From: Candidatus Hydrogenedentes bacterium ADurb.Bin170
Lineage (GTDB): Bacteria; Hydrogenedentota; Hydrogenedentia; Hydrogenedentales; CAITNO01
Direction: 5' to 3'
DNA length: 64,000 nt
NCBI GenBank assembly: GCA_002070275.1
Contig: MWCY01000008.1
Span: 24,438-88,437, forward strand
The translations under genes were made by a program, and so were the position numbers. The notes below the pieces were generated by a model, which did no database searches, had not been told where the DNA came from, and worked only from the letters and a program-made list of their open reading frames with translations. Positions 18,396-27,429 of the stretch are shown piece after piece; within the stretch, counting starts at the first letter, position 1; every line of letters begins with the position of its first letter.

Positions 18396-19871
18396 TTATT
18401 TTCCGCCGGTAATTTTATTGATGATCCAGGTGGTCGACTTGCCTTCACGGCCGGGGATAATCGCTATTTTTCCGCCATAGGACTCCACAGCCTGACGTTC
18501 TTCCTGATCGATGGTATCCACAGTATAATCACCGCCTTTTGCATACACATCAGGCTCCAGCAGTGCAATTAAAGGCAGCGGCGTTTTTTCATCAAAGATA
18601 ACAATATAATCCACACATTCAAGCGCTGCCAGAACCTGAGCACGATCTTCTTCACAGACCACAGGACGCTCCGGCCCTTTGATCGCCTGAACGGAAGCAT
18701 CGCTATTCAGCCCCACCACCATAATGTCCCCCTGATTACGTGCTTCCTGCAGATACATGATATGCCCCACATGAAGGATATCAAAGCAGCCGTTCGTCCA
18801 TACGACTTTTTTCCCTTCCCGTTTCAGCCGTTTCACAATTGCCTGCAGCTGCTCGCGATTTTTCTGCTTCTCTGTCTTCGTTGAAACCCCTTCGACGAGT
18901 GCGTCACGCACTTCTGCATTGGAAACCGTCACCACACCGGTTTGCGTCACGGCTATACCTGCCGCCAGATTGCCCAGGAAGGCTGCTTCGGCTAAGGTGG
19001 CTCCGCTTGCCAATGCCAAAGTAGCCGCGGCAATCACTGTGTCTCCGGCTCCGGTCACATCTACAGCACGAACGGGGCGCCCTGCCACCTTTTCCATTCC
19101 CTTCTCCCGCGTAAAACAGGCGATACCATCGGGACCGAGAGTAATCATGACCATATCGGATCGTTCAAGCAGGAGTTTTCCGACTTTTTCAAGTGACGCA
19201 TCATCGGTAATTTGAATGCCCGAGGCCAGCTGCGCTTCCATATCATTGGGGGTGATCAGCGTAATCCCTTTAAACATGCCCGCCCGGGCACGGGAATCGG
19301 CGGTCGTGATCAGATTATGCTCCTTTGCGCAGGACACGATTGTTTCCAGCACACGGTCACTGATGGTGGCGGATACCTGGTCACCAATCATAATAGCGTC
19401 CACCTGCGCCGCCAGGAGTTTAATTTTATCAATAAGCTGCTGCTCTACAGCCCCTTCAATCATTTTGGGCCGGGGCGTATCGGTACGCAGCATTTCCTGC
19501 GTGGGAATATTGTGTCCGCCGGCGCGCCATTTTCCGTACGTATTGGTCGGCCGTCCCGGATCTTCCGTCAGATGATCCGCATTGACATTGCGCTTCTGGA
19601 ACTCACGCCGGATAATGCCGCCATTGGTGTCCGTACCGATTACGCCCAGCATGGTCACCTGTGCGCCCAGCGACGCCGCATTGCAGGCGGCATTTCCCGA
19701 TGCACCGGGATTGTACCTGCGCTCCTGAACCTCGACCACAGGGATAGGCGCTTCAAGACTGATTTCCGTTACAACACCATACACATACTCATCAAGATAA
19801 ATATCGCCAATCGCGAGAAGCCGAACTTTTTCGAACTGATTGAGCAATTCAAGACAGCGCTTTGTATCCAT
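18396..19871 (-). CDS. hldE: Bifunctional heptose-7-phosphate kinase / heptose-1-phosphate adenylyltransferase
   Basis: Makes ADP-heptose for the lipopolysaccharide inner core, a mark of a Gram-negative envelope. The 491 residues hold a PfkB-type sugar kinase (1 to about 330) with GDIYLDEYVYG near the start, PGASGNAACNAASLGA and the phosphate-binding VTGAGDTV (about 277). A nucleotidyltransferase domain follows (about 350-491), with TNGCFDILHVGHIMYL (HxGH, about 365). The ATG at 19871 is preferred over an upstream ATG 19 codons earlier because AGGAAGA precedes it and the product then starts like homologues. It faces the glycosyltransferase run. Confidence 0.93.
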   Translation of the reverse strand: MDTKRCLELLNQFEKVRLLAIGDIYLDEYVYGVVTEISLEAPIPVVEVQERRYNPGASGNAACNAASLGAQVTMLGVIGTDTNGGIIRREFQKRNVNADHLTEDPGRPTNTYGKWRAGGHNIPTQEMLRTDTPRPKMIEGAVEQQLIDKIKLLAAQVDAIMIGDQVSATISDRVLETIVSCAKEHNLITTADSRARAGMFKGITLITPNDMEAQLASGIQITDDASLEKVGKLLLERSDMVMITLGPDGIACFTREKGMEKVAGRPVRAVDVTGAGDTVIAAATLALASGATLAEAAFLGNLAAGIAVTQTGVVTVSNAEVRDALVEGVSTKTEKQKNREQLQAIVKRLKREGKKVVWTNGCFDILHVGHIMYLQEARNQGDIMVVGLNSDASVQAIKGPERPVVCEEDRAQVLAALECVDYIVIFDEKTPLPLIALLEPDVYAKGGDYTVDTIDQEERQAVESYGGKIAIIPGREGKSTTWIINKITGGK

Positions 19872-20042
19872 GAAATCTTCCTGCCTTAATGTTAACGGAA
19901 CGCAATAAAACAAAGGGTAGTTTATCATAACTGCCGGGCTCTGCCGGAATTTAATTTTTTACTGATGCGTTAGAGAAGCGAAGCATGTTATAGTATTTTC
20001 GGTGGTATGAGTGTAATTTCTATCCGGTAAAGGAGCCTGACA

Positions 20043-20273
20043 ATGCCTCTTTTTCTATATACCTGCAAAAAATGCGGCACTTCGTCTGAGATTCTGGTTC
20101 GCTCAGACAAAGAAAAACCTGAATGTCCTGAATGCGGATCCAGGCAGATGGAAAAGCAACTGAGTCGCTTTGCTGCTGTCAGCGGAAGCAGCACACCGGA
20201 ACTTCCCTGTGCCGGGGGTGCCTGCAGTCTCCCTTATGGCGGCGGCTGTCCGGGCGGCTCCTGCCCGCTTTAA
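20043..20273 (+). CDS. FmdB-family zinc ribbon protein with Cys/Gly-rich tail
   Basis: A 76-residue protein of the FmdB/CxxC_CxxC_SSSS family: YTCKKCGTSSE and PECPECGSRQ provide four cysteines of a zinc ribbon in the first 40 residues. Members were first named as putative regulators near formamidase genes, and their role is still unclear. The last 20 residues add four more cysteines in a glycine-rich setting (CAGGAC and CPGGSC), possibly a second metal site. AAAGGAG before the ATG is a strong ribosome-binding site. The next gene starts 31 bases downstream. Confidence 0.85.
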   Translation: MPLFLYTCKKCGTSSEILVRSDKEKPECPECGSRQMEKQLSRFAAVSGSSTPELPCAGGACSLPYGGGCPGGSCPL

Positions 20274-20304
20274 GGCATAACCAACACGGCGGCGGATTTT
20301 CTTT

Positions 20305-20679
20305 ATGCCAAAGAAACAACCCGATACATCACCTGTATCTTTGAAGGTTCTTTTCATTAAAGGCTTTAAAGAAGCGCACCGCCGCAGGCCTCTCAGCTTT
20401 TATCTTCTCCTGCTTATCCCGCTCGTGCTCCTGCTGGGCGCGCATATCTTCCGGCGCCCTGTATCGCTTTTGCATTTTGCCGGGATCGTGCTTCTTCTCT
20501 TTCTGTTTTTCTGGATTATCATGATCCGGGCTGTCCGGGATCTGTTTTCCCTTTACAAACAGATGCGTGCTGAGCAGCTGCGCGTCTATCAGGAAACGCT
20601 CGGCAGCGCTGAATTCAAAGCCTCTTCGAATCCGGCAGATGCGGCAGAAGTCCCTTCACAACAGAAGTCTGAAGAATAA
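20305..20679 (+). CDS. Small membrane protein with two transmembrane segments, hypothetical
   Basis: I do not recognise this 124-residue protein. A basic N-terminus (about 25 residues, rich in Lys and Arg) is followed by two hydrophobic helices at about 31-48 and 54-74. A charged, helix-prone segment (about 76-100) and a polar tail follow. The basic start predicts both ends in the cytoplasm. It sits just after the FmdB-like gene and may share its transcript. It ends before the terminator that closes the opposing minus-strand operon. Confidence 0.6.
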   Translation: MPKKQPDTSPVSLKVLFIKGFKEAHRRRPLSFYLLLLIPLVLLLGAHIFRRPVSLLHFAGIVLLLFLFFWIIMIRAVRDLFSLYKQMRAEQLRVYQETLGSAEFKASSNPADAAEVPSQQKSEE

Positions 20680-20710
20680 AAAACGCTGCGGCATATATTA
20701 CCGCAGCGTT
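20676..20710 (-). terminator. Rho-independent terminator of the giant secreted-protein operon
   Basis: Perfect 10-base arms AACGCTGCGG (20682-20691) and CCGCAGCGTT (20701-20710) with a nine-base loop. Read on the minus strand, the stem is followed by a run of six T. It lies 30 bases past the stop of the 2207-residue protein. The plus side has no T-run, so it serves mainly the minus strand. Confidence 0.85.
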
Positions 20711-20739
20711 TGTGCTAAATAAGCCCGGAAAGAATCAGG

Positions 20740-23700
20740 TCAGCTTTTTCCCCTGCCGACACCAGCCAGCAGCAGAAGCGCCATCACGCTAAGCCCCAGA
20801 AGCAGCCAGTCGCCAAAGAGCTGACGCACGTCATACGCCCGGCTTTCTGTGGATCGGCAGCAGCCCACTGCTGCATCTTCATCTTCCGGTTGGTCGATCT
20901 CACCTTCGGATTGTGTTTCGCCTTCGGTCACGATCTCTCCTTCAGGCTGTACTTCACCTTCGGGTTGTGTTTCGCCTTCGACCACACTCTCACCCTCTGT
21001 CGGAGAGGCACAGAAATGGGCAGGGTCTTCAACCACAACCTGCAGTGTTTTTTCTGTCTTGCCGCCTGCCTGATCCGTGACAGAAAGAATCACGGTATTT
21101 GCGCCGAGGTTCGCACAATCAAAAAGATCCGGCTCAGCGGTAATCGTCAGTTCGCCTTTTTCAAAGGAACTGCAGTTGTCCGTCAGATAGCGCACAGCTG
21201 CTGTACCATAAGGCTGCGTCTCGTCAAAGAGAGATACGGTGCCGTCTTCACCAAGAGATAGCGTTATCGCGTCAGTAAAGACTACAGGTGCGGTTTCGTC
21301 CGGATCACAGGGCGCCTCGTGTTTTCTGATAAAGTCTTCCAGCAGCGCCGCCGTCAGCATCTGGTTTTCTGCCAGTTGACCTGCAATAAACAAAAGTTCG
21401 CCCGCCGCAACCCCAGGGTGTGCATCGGCATAGGCGTTGAGTGCTTCCTCCTGCTCCGACTTATCAAGCAGACTGTCGCCGTTGGCATCCCAGGTGCCGA
21501 AACTTCCCCACACCCAGGACGCAAAATCAAAGGGCAATTCATCCATTTTGTTCATGGTAACCCAGACCAGCCGGGCAAAAGTAATATCAGCCCGCAGATC
21601 TCCGCCTGCTTCCAGGAAGTTCGGCAGGAAAGAGCCGTCAAAGATAGGCACAAAGCCGCCCACGCCTGGCGGTGGCGTGTGGTTGCCGGTACTGTCCTGT
21701 GCTTCGTAAACGACCAGATAATACCCCGGATGATTTACAAAGTCATCGTAAGAGTACCAGAGAGGCACTGTCATAGGCGTATTCCACAGAGGCTCTTTTG
21801 TGAACGGATCAAGGGCCCAGGCATAGGCAATCAGCGGTGCTGTGGAAGGGGGCATCAGCGGCGCAATGGCCGAAAAAACGCCCTCACAGGCATCAAAAAC
21901 AGTAAAGTCACTGGGCTCAACAAAAGTATTGCCCTGATACCATTTCAGGAAACCACCTACTATTTCAGCAGTCGGCCCATAATTTGAACCGGCATGAATT
22001 ACAGGCGGTATTGTGTCTTCCACAATCACTGTGCGTGTTGCCATATCCGTGTTTCCGGAGGGATCTGCAACAGTATAGGTGATGTTAAAAATACCGGGAA
22101 TGGCAGTATCCACAACAGGCAACGCCTGGATCATCGCTGTAAGGTCGCCGGCACAGCTGTCCGTGGCTGTAACCGGATCAGTCCAGGTCACTCCGCATTG
22201 GACAATGACGGTATCCGGACCGTTCAGATGAATAACAGGCAGTTCATGATCCTGTACTTTCACCATGCAAATACGGGGTACCGCCGCATTGCCCGCGCTG
22301 TCTGTAACAGCGTAGGTGAGTTGGTAATTGCCTGGAACTCCAACATTTACAAATCCGCTTACAGTGATTGTCGAGGTCAGATCTCCGTCACAGTTGTCAA
22401 ATGCAGTGACATCGAAACTGTAAGAATCATGGCATTCGATAAGGATAGAGTCCGGTCCGTTAACAGAAAGCACCGGCGGCGTCATATCCGAAACAATGAC
22501 AGTCAGATATGTCGGCACGGCAGCATTGCCGCTGCTGTCGGCGACTGTATAACCGAGCGTATAGGTTCCAGGAATGTTCGTGTTTACAGTACCGGTGACC
22601 GTCAGAGCCGCCGTCAAATCGCCGTCACAGGCATCTATCGCAGTAACGGGGCTGCTGAAAGAGCTTCCGCAATCCACCTGCAGTGTGGCGGGCCCATTGA
22701 GCAGTATCTCCGGAGGTGCGGTATCCACTACCGAGACGGTACGCCACACGGGCACGGCTGCATTGCCGCTGCTGTCGGTCACTGTGTACGCAATCGTATA
22801 GGAGCCCGGCACCGATATGTTTACAGTGCCTGAAGCGGTGACAAGGCTGCTTATGTCTCCATTGCAATCGTCAAAGGCGTAGACAGAATCCTGGAAAAGT
22901 GTCCCGCATTCCAGAACCATAGGATCTGTACTACCAAGAGAAATTTGAGGCGCAACACTGTCTACAATACGCACAAGCCTTCCGTAGTCAATTGCCAGTA
23001 CTTCCAGCTGTGCATCCAGATAAAGAGGCGACGGAAGCGTCGGAGCACCCAGTGCGTTCAAGGTGGGATAACTGTCTCCGTGCGCATCGTAAGCAACATA
23101 GAAAAGGAGATAGTCTCCGGGATGTCTGATGTAAGCGTCGGCAGAATAGACAAGAGGAATGCCATTCTGCACAACGGGCTGTTTTGCAGCATCCAGCGCC
23201 CAGGCAAAGGCTTTGACCCCAGCCTCTCCCGGCTGCAATCCGGAATTGGGCCTGCCGAGATCACCGGTACACAGATCGCTTGCCTGAAAATCAACAGGCT
23301 CAATAAAATCTCTGGAGCACTCCCAGACCTGGAAGCCGTTCTGGAAAACGGGCGGTTCGGTGAAAACAGAGCCTATATACAGGTAGAAGGCGCTCTTCAC
23401 CACAATTTTCCGCTCCACCGCCTGAGCCTTATTGGCTGCGCTGTCGCTGACATTATAGTGTGCGCGGTATATTCCCGGGGCAGCTCCATTCAGGGTATCC
23501 ACAGGATTGCCGTTTTCATAAAAATACGAGACAGTCACCTGCGATGTCAGCGTCCCTTCGCAGTCATCTTCCGCCGTTGCGCCGGGATCAGCAAAAGCAG
23601 TACCGCAATTGATCGTCATTTCGGCATCACCGACAAGTGTGAGCGTCGGGGCTTCTGTATCTTCCACGACAATCTGCCGTTTCTCAATGCTTGTGTTGCC

Positions 23701-26700
23701 TGCCGGATCCGTCGCCTGATATACGACCTCATAGGTACCGGTCGGCGCCCCTACCAGAGCGTCCAGTCCCGTAACAGTCACTTGTATGGTACCGGCGGGA
23801 ACATCAAACGCCGTTGCCCCGGCATCGCTGTACGCAACACCGCATTCTATGGTTTCAGGATTGTTCCCCAGCACAGTAATGGTCGGAGGAAGCCCTTTCC
23901 CCACAGCGGATCCAAATTTCGGCTCATCCAGAAGATTGCCGTCGGCATCGGTCATGAGCGGGTTCACTGTCAGAATCAGCGAGCCGCCATCGAGCATTTC
24001 CGCCGGGCTGTTCCATTCCAGAATATACGCACCGGGCTCTGACGGATCCTTCAGCACACGATCCGGGTGGGCACCGAAAGAGCCACGACCGGGACCGCTG
24101 AGGGTATAATAAGCAGGCATCAATGCCTGACTGCTCATAGGACGGCTGAAAACAACCAGAATACTGGATGTCGAGGGAACAGTGACAGCGCCCACATGGG
24201 GTTTGTCCAAAGCAGTCACATAAACAGTTCTTGTAATTGTCGCTGTATTCTGTCCATCCGAGGCTGTATAGGTCACTGTATAGACACCGGGTTGATCTGC
24301 CCGAACAACCGCAGCGGCATCACTGGTTACGGGAACAACACCCCGGCACTGGTCAAAAGCAAATGGGATCTGATCTGTAAAGGTCTGTCCCGTTTCAATG
24401 TTGATAACAGGAAGTTCCGTCATTTCAAACACAGGCGGGTATGTATCCTCGACAATAACAGTTCGGGTGAGAGGTCCCACCGTATTTCCTGCCGTGTCAC
24501 CGGACACTGCTTCATAGAACAACTGGTAAACGCCGGGCTGGGAAAGATCCAGATTTCCGTTCACAACATAAGGAATTACGCCATCGCAGCTGTCAACCAC
24601 GACTGCGCCCGGATCGACAAAAGTATCCGCATTGCACTGAAGCCTGATTTCCGCATCTCCCAGAAGTGTTATTTCCGGTGCGATGGTATCCTGCACTTTT
24701 ACATCACGTTCTTCAGTTGATGCATTGCCGGCACTGTCCTGTACGGAATAAATAACTTTATAATCGCCTGGCACGGATGTGTCGACTGCGGTGGCGTCGA
24801 TAATGAGCGCATAGCTGATATTGCCGTCCCAATCATCCAGAGCCGTCGCTCCGAGCTCTGTATAGACGGTGCCGCATTCCAGCGTAAGCGCCGCATCTCC
24901 TTTGAGTGTAATTACCGGCGGCGTGACATCATTCATAAGAAAAATCGCCAGTGCGTTGGCGAGATAATAATGCATGCCGTCCACACTCATGGAACTGAAA
25001 GCACCGCCGGCAAATAAGAAGGGCTTTATGCTGTCATGGGTCAGTACATACACAGGCTGATCCGCTTTGGGAAGGAGGGAAAAGAACTGTCCGAACTCGG
25101 GAAGCACCGGGTCTGACTGAATCACAGCCAAATTACCCAGCAGCAACGCCTCTTCCTGTGCTTGCGGGACGCTGTGAGAAAAGTTACCGCCGGCGGCAAG
25201 ATAAACCCCGTGAAAAGCCGGCAGCAATGAATAGACGGGGCCGTTAACTCCCGGCGTCCAGTCAGTTCTGACGATGCCGTTCGCAACGGAATCATCTATG
25301 CGCGCCAGATGCATACAAGTATGCACATTGGATGCATTTTTAATTTCATTGAAAAAACCGCCTGCATACAGAACATCACCTGGTGCAGAAGCCAGGCTAC
25401 GTACCGCCAGATCCGCCTCGAGTGTCCATACGGGAGATCCGCCCGTATTGATACAGGCGACCAGCCCGTCATAATCCGCCTCTTCACCGCCTGCAAATAT
25501 GAAATCATTGTCGTCCGACAAAGCCAGCGCATAGTATACGGCGGGCAGACCCGGCTGCCAGTTGATTAGACTGCCATAGTCCGCATCGCCTGCAGAGGCG
25601 TTAACTGCCGCCAGACCCGGACGCACCTGTTCGTCTATTTTCGTAAAAGCCCCGCCCATATACAGCAGCTTCGGCGATAAAGCCAATGCATCTGTATACG
25701 AAAGGGCATATACTGTGCGATCTGCTTCAGGCGTCCACGCATCGATGAGTTTTCCGTAATTGGTCCCACGGTCGCCGTGAATGGCAGCCAGCCGTTTCCG
25801 CTCCTGGGCATACACCTCCGGATTGCCTGTATCACCCATGGAAGTAAATATGCCTCCGGCATAAACAACCGCATCTCCTTCAGAGACAGCCAGTGCGTAA
25901 ACCGGATTGTTGGCATGAGGATTCCAATCATTCAGAACATAGTCCGGCCCAGGCGTTGCACCTTTATCAAAGGCGGCAAGGCGGTGGCGAATCTTTCCAT
26001 TGACCTCGGTCGCTTTGCCTGCCACCAGCACCTTTTCTTCCCCGGCAACCGGATCCACATACGGAGAGAGCACATAAGTTATATCGCCCGCACCGGGATC
26101 CCATCCGGTCGGTGCTCCGTAAGTACTCGATTCCGAATCACAGTTTATTTTTGCCAGACGTGCACGGACTTTGGATCCGATACGGGTAAAATGCCCCCCT
26201 GCATAAAGCAGATCCGGAGTGGTTGACAAAGCAAGAGCGGTCACCCATCCATTAAGTTTTTCAGTATCTTCCCGCAGGAGCCAGCTGTCCGGAACCTGTC
26301 CGGAAACACGATCCACCGCTCCGAGAAAAGAACATTTCCTGAAACCAATACGGTTAAAAGACCCTCCGGCATAAACCGTTTTGTCGTCAACGGCAAGAGC
26401 AAAAACAGGGTTGTCCGGAGCTGGATTCCAATTGCGCGCGACAGCGGTGTCGGCATCGACCGCTCCCAGAAAACTCTTGTGGCTGTTGCCGAGCGTGGAA
26501 AACCACCCGCCGACATAAAGAACATACTGATCCTCGGCGTTGTCAGGATCTTCCGGCTCTTCAAACTCTCCGTCTATCGCTTTTGTATAAAAGAGTGTTT
26601 CTACAGCACCGTCCGCTTCCGGATCCCAGGTGGTCAGCGCACCAAAATTTGCCGATGCAGGATCTGCATGCACAGAAAAAAGATATGGCTGATTTCTTTC

Positions 26701-27363
26701 CAACTTTGACGCTTCAAAGTTACCGCCCACATACAGCAGTTTCTTGTCGTGCGACTGGGCAAAGACCCGGACAAAGCCGTCCGGATCGGGCTGCCAGACA
26801 TGCACGGCACCGGTTGCGGTATTTAAAGCTGCAAGATTTCTTCGGTTCACGCCTCCGATAGCTTCAAATTTGCCTCCAATAAAAAGCATCTGCCCGTCTG
26901 CTGACAGTGCAAGTGCATAAATAGCCTCTCCGCCCTGGACATTGACCCCGGGCAACGGGTCGGTATAGAGGATACCGTCTGCATCCATGTGGGCAAGCCC
27001 GGCGTGGCGCTCACCGCCCGCTACGGAAAAAGCGCCTCCGAAATACCATCCGCCCTTTCCATCAGGTACAGCGGCATAAACAATACCCTGCACTTTGGGA
27101 AAAAACCTGTCAAAAAGATGAGTCGTTCCGTCGAGGCGCACCAGATTCCCCGTCTGCTGCCCCACGTACGTGAAGGCTCCGCCGATATATACGGCATCCG
27201 AAGAGGGCTCTATGGCATGAACCGGTCCATTGGCAGACCAGCCATCCTGCCAGGGAATGGCGCTTACTTGAGCAGATGCATGGTTGTCGATGATGGCTAT
27301 GCTAAAAATAAGCAGAGCGATAGCACACGAGACAAAAGCAAAGTGATTTTTTTTATACAACAT
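20740..27363 (-). CDS. Giant secreted protein: beta-propeller repeats, DUF5011/HYR-like Ig repeats, EF-hand, Glu-Gly linker and C-terminal membrane tail
   Basis: At 2207 residues this is the largest gene here. A signal peptide (about 1-31) is followed by some 770 residues of delta-60-like propeller repeats, each with a phrase like YAGGSFNRIG or YVGGNFE. From about residue 813, Ig-like domains of the DUF5011/HYR type follow one another. Typical cores are LECG, DDCDGD and YTVTDSSGNAAVP; about nine are clear, interrupted by one SbsA-like and two longer variants. Near 1961 a perfect EF-hand loop (DANGDSLLDKSE) suggests calcium binding. A last Ig-like unit leads to a Glu-Gly-Pro linker (about 2126-2165), then GCCR, a hydrophobic helix and RGKS. 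It is likely a surface-exposed adhesin or scaffold. It is the second gene of a two-gene operon with AAGGAG before the ATG. Confidence 0.88.
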   Translation of the reverse strand: MLYKKNHFAFVSCAIALLIFSIAIIDNHASAQVSAIPWQDGWSANGPVHAIEPSSDAVYIGGAFTYVGQQTGNLVRLDGTTHLFDRFFPKVQGIVYAAVPDGKGGWYFGGAFSVAGGERHAGLAHMDADGILYTDPLPGVNVQGGEAIYALALSADGQMLFIGGKFEAIGGVNRRNLAALNTATGAVHVWQPDPDGFVRVFAQSHDKKLLYVGGNFEASKLERNQPYLFSVHADPASANFGALTTWDPEADGAVETLFYTKAIDGEFEEPEDPDNAEDQYVLYVGGWFSTLGNSHKSFLGAVDADTAVARNWNPAPDNPVFALAVDDKTVYAGGSFNRIGFRKCSFLGAVDRVSGQVPDSWLLREDTEKLNGWVTALALSTTPDLLYAGGHFTRIGSKVRARLAKINCDSESSTYGAPTGWDPGAGDITYVLSPYVDPVAGEEKVLVAGKATEVNGKIRHRLAAFDKGATPGPDYVLNDWNPHANNPVYALAVSEGDAVVYAGGIFTSMGDTGNPEVYAQERKRLAAIHGDRGTNYGKLIDAWTPEADRTVYALSYTDALALSPKLLYMGGAFTKIDEQVRPGLAAVNASAGDADYGSLINWQPGLPAVYYALALSDDNDFIFAGGEEADYDGLVACINTGGSPVWTLEADLAVRSLASAPGDVLYAGGFFNEIKNASNVHTCMHLARIDDSVANGIVRTDWTPGVNGPVYSLLPAFHGVYLAAGGNFSHSVPQAQEEALLLGNLAVIQSDPVLPEFGQFFSLLPKADQPVYVLTHDSIKPFLFAGGAFSSMSVDGMHYYLANALAIFLMNDVTPPVITLKGDAALTLECGTVYTELGATALDDWDGNISYALIIDATAVDTSVPGDYKVIYSVQDSAGNASTEERDVKVQDTIAPEITLLGDAEIRLQCNADTFVDPGAVVVDSCDGVIPYVVNGNLDLSQPGVYQLFYEAVSGDTAGNTVGPLTRTVIVEDTYPPVFEMTELPVINIETGQTFTDQIPFAFDQCRGVVPVTSDAAAVVRADQPGVYTVTYTASDGQNTATITRTVYVTALDKPHVGAVTVPSTSSILVVFSRPMSSQALMPAYYTLSGPGRGSFGAHPDRVLKDPSEPGAYILEWNSPAEMLDGGSLILTVNPLMTDADGNLLDEPKFGSAVGKGLPPTITVLGNNPETIECGVAYSDAGATAFDVPAGTIQVTVTGLDALVGAPTGTYEVVYQATDPAGNTSIEKRQIVVEDTEAPTLTLVGDAEMTINCGTAFADPGATAEDDCEGTLTSQVTVSYFYENGNPVDTLNGAAPGIYRAHYNVSDSAANKAQAVERKIVVKSAFYLYIGSVFTEPPVFQNGFQVWECSRDFIEPVDFQASDLCTGDLGRPNSGLQPGEAGVKAFAWALDAAKQPVVQNGIPLVYSADAYIRHPGDYLLFYVAYDAHGDSYPTLNALGAPTLPSPLYLDAQLEVLAIDYGRLVRIVDSVAPQISLGSTDPMVLECGTLFQDSVYAFDDCNGDISSLVTASGTVNISVPGSYTIAYTVTDSSGNAAVPVWRTVSVVDTAPPEILLNGPATLQVDCGSSFSSPVTAIDACDGDLTAALTVTGTVNTNIPGTYTLGYTVADSSGNAAVPTYLTVIVSDMTPPVLSVNGPDSILIECHDSYSFDVTAFDNCDGDLTSTITVSGFVNVGVPGNYQLTYAVTDSAGNAAVPRICMVKVQDHELPVIHLNGPDTVIVQCGVTWTDPVTATDSCAGDLTAMIQALPVVDTAIPGIFNITYTVADPSGNTDMATRTVIVEDTIPPVIHAGSNYGPTAEIVGGFLKWYQGNTFVEPSDFTVFDACEGVFSAIAPLMPPSTAPLIAYAWALDPFTKEPLWNTPMTVPLWYSYDDFVNHPGYYLVVYEAQDSTGNHTPPPGVGGFVPIFDGSFLPNFLEAGGDLRADITFARLVWVTMNKMDELPFDFASWVWGSFGTWDANGDSLLDKSEQEEALNAYADAHPGVAAGELLFIAGQLAENQMLTAALLEDFIRKHEAPCDPDETAPVVFTDAITLSLGEDGTVSLFDETQPYGTAAVRYLTDNCSSFEKGELTITAEPDLFDCANLGANTVILSVTDQAGGKTEKTLQVVVEDPAHFCASPTEGESVVEGETQPEGEVQPEGEIVTEGETQSEGEIDQPEDEDAAVGCCRSTESRAYDVRQLFGDWLLLGLSVMALLLLAGVGRGKS

Positions 27364-27429
27364 TCTCTGTTGCTGCTCCTTATTGCTTAAGTATTTTCAG
27401 GGACGCCACATCAGGATAAAAGCCTGCTC

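Noticed and set aside
21319..24720. Long open frames on the plus strand opposite the giant secreted protein (up to 365 codons)
   Set aside because: They lie antisense to a protein with clear repeats, have no ribosome-binding sites, and code for no recognisable domain. They mirror the codon bias of the real gene.
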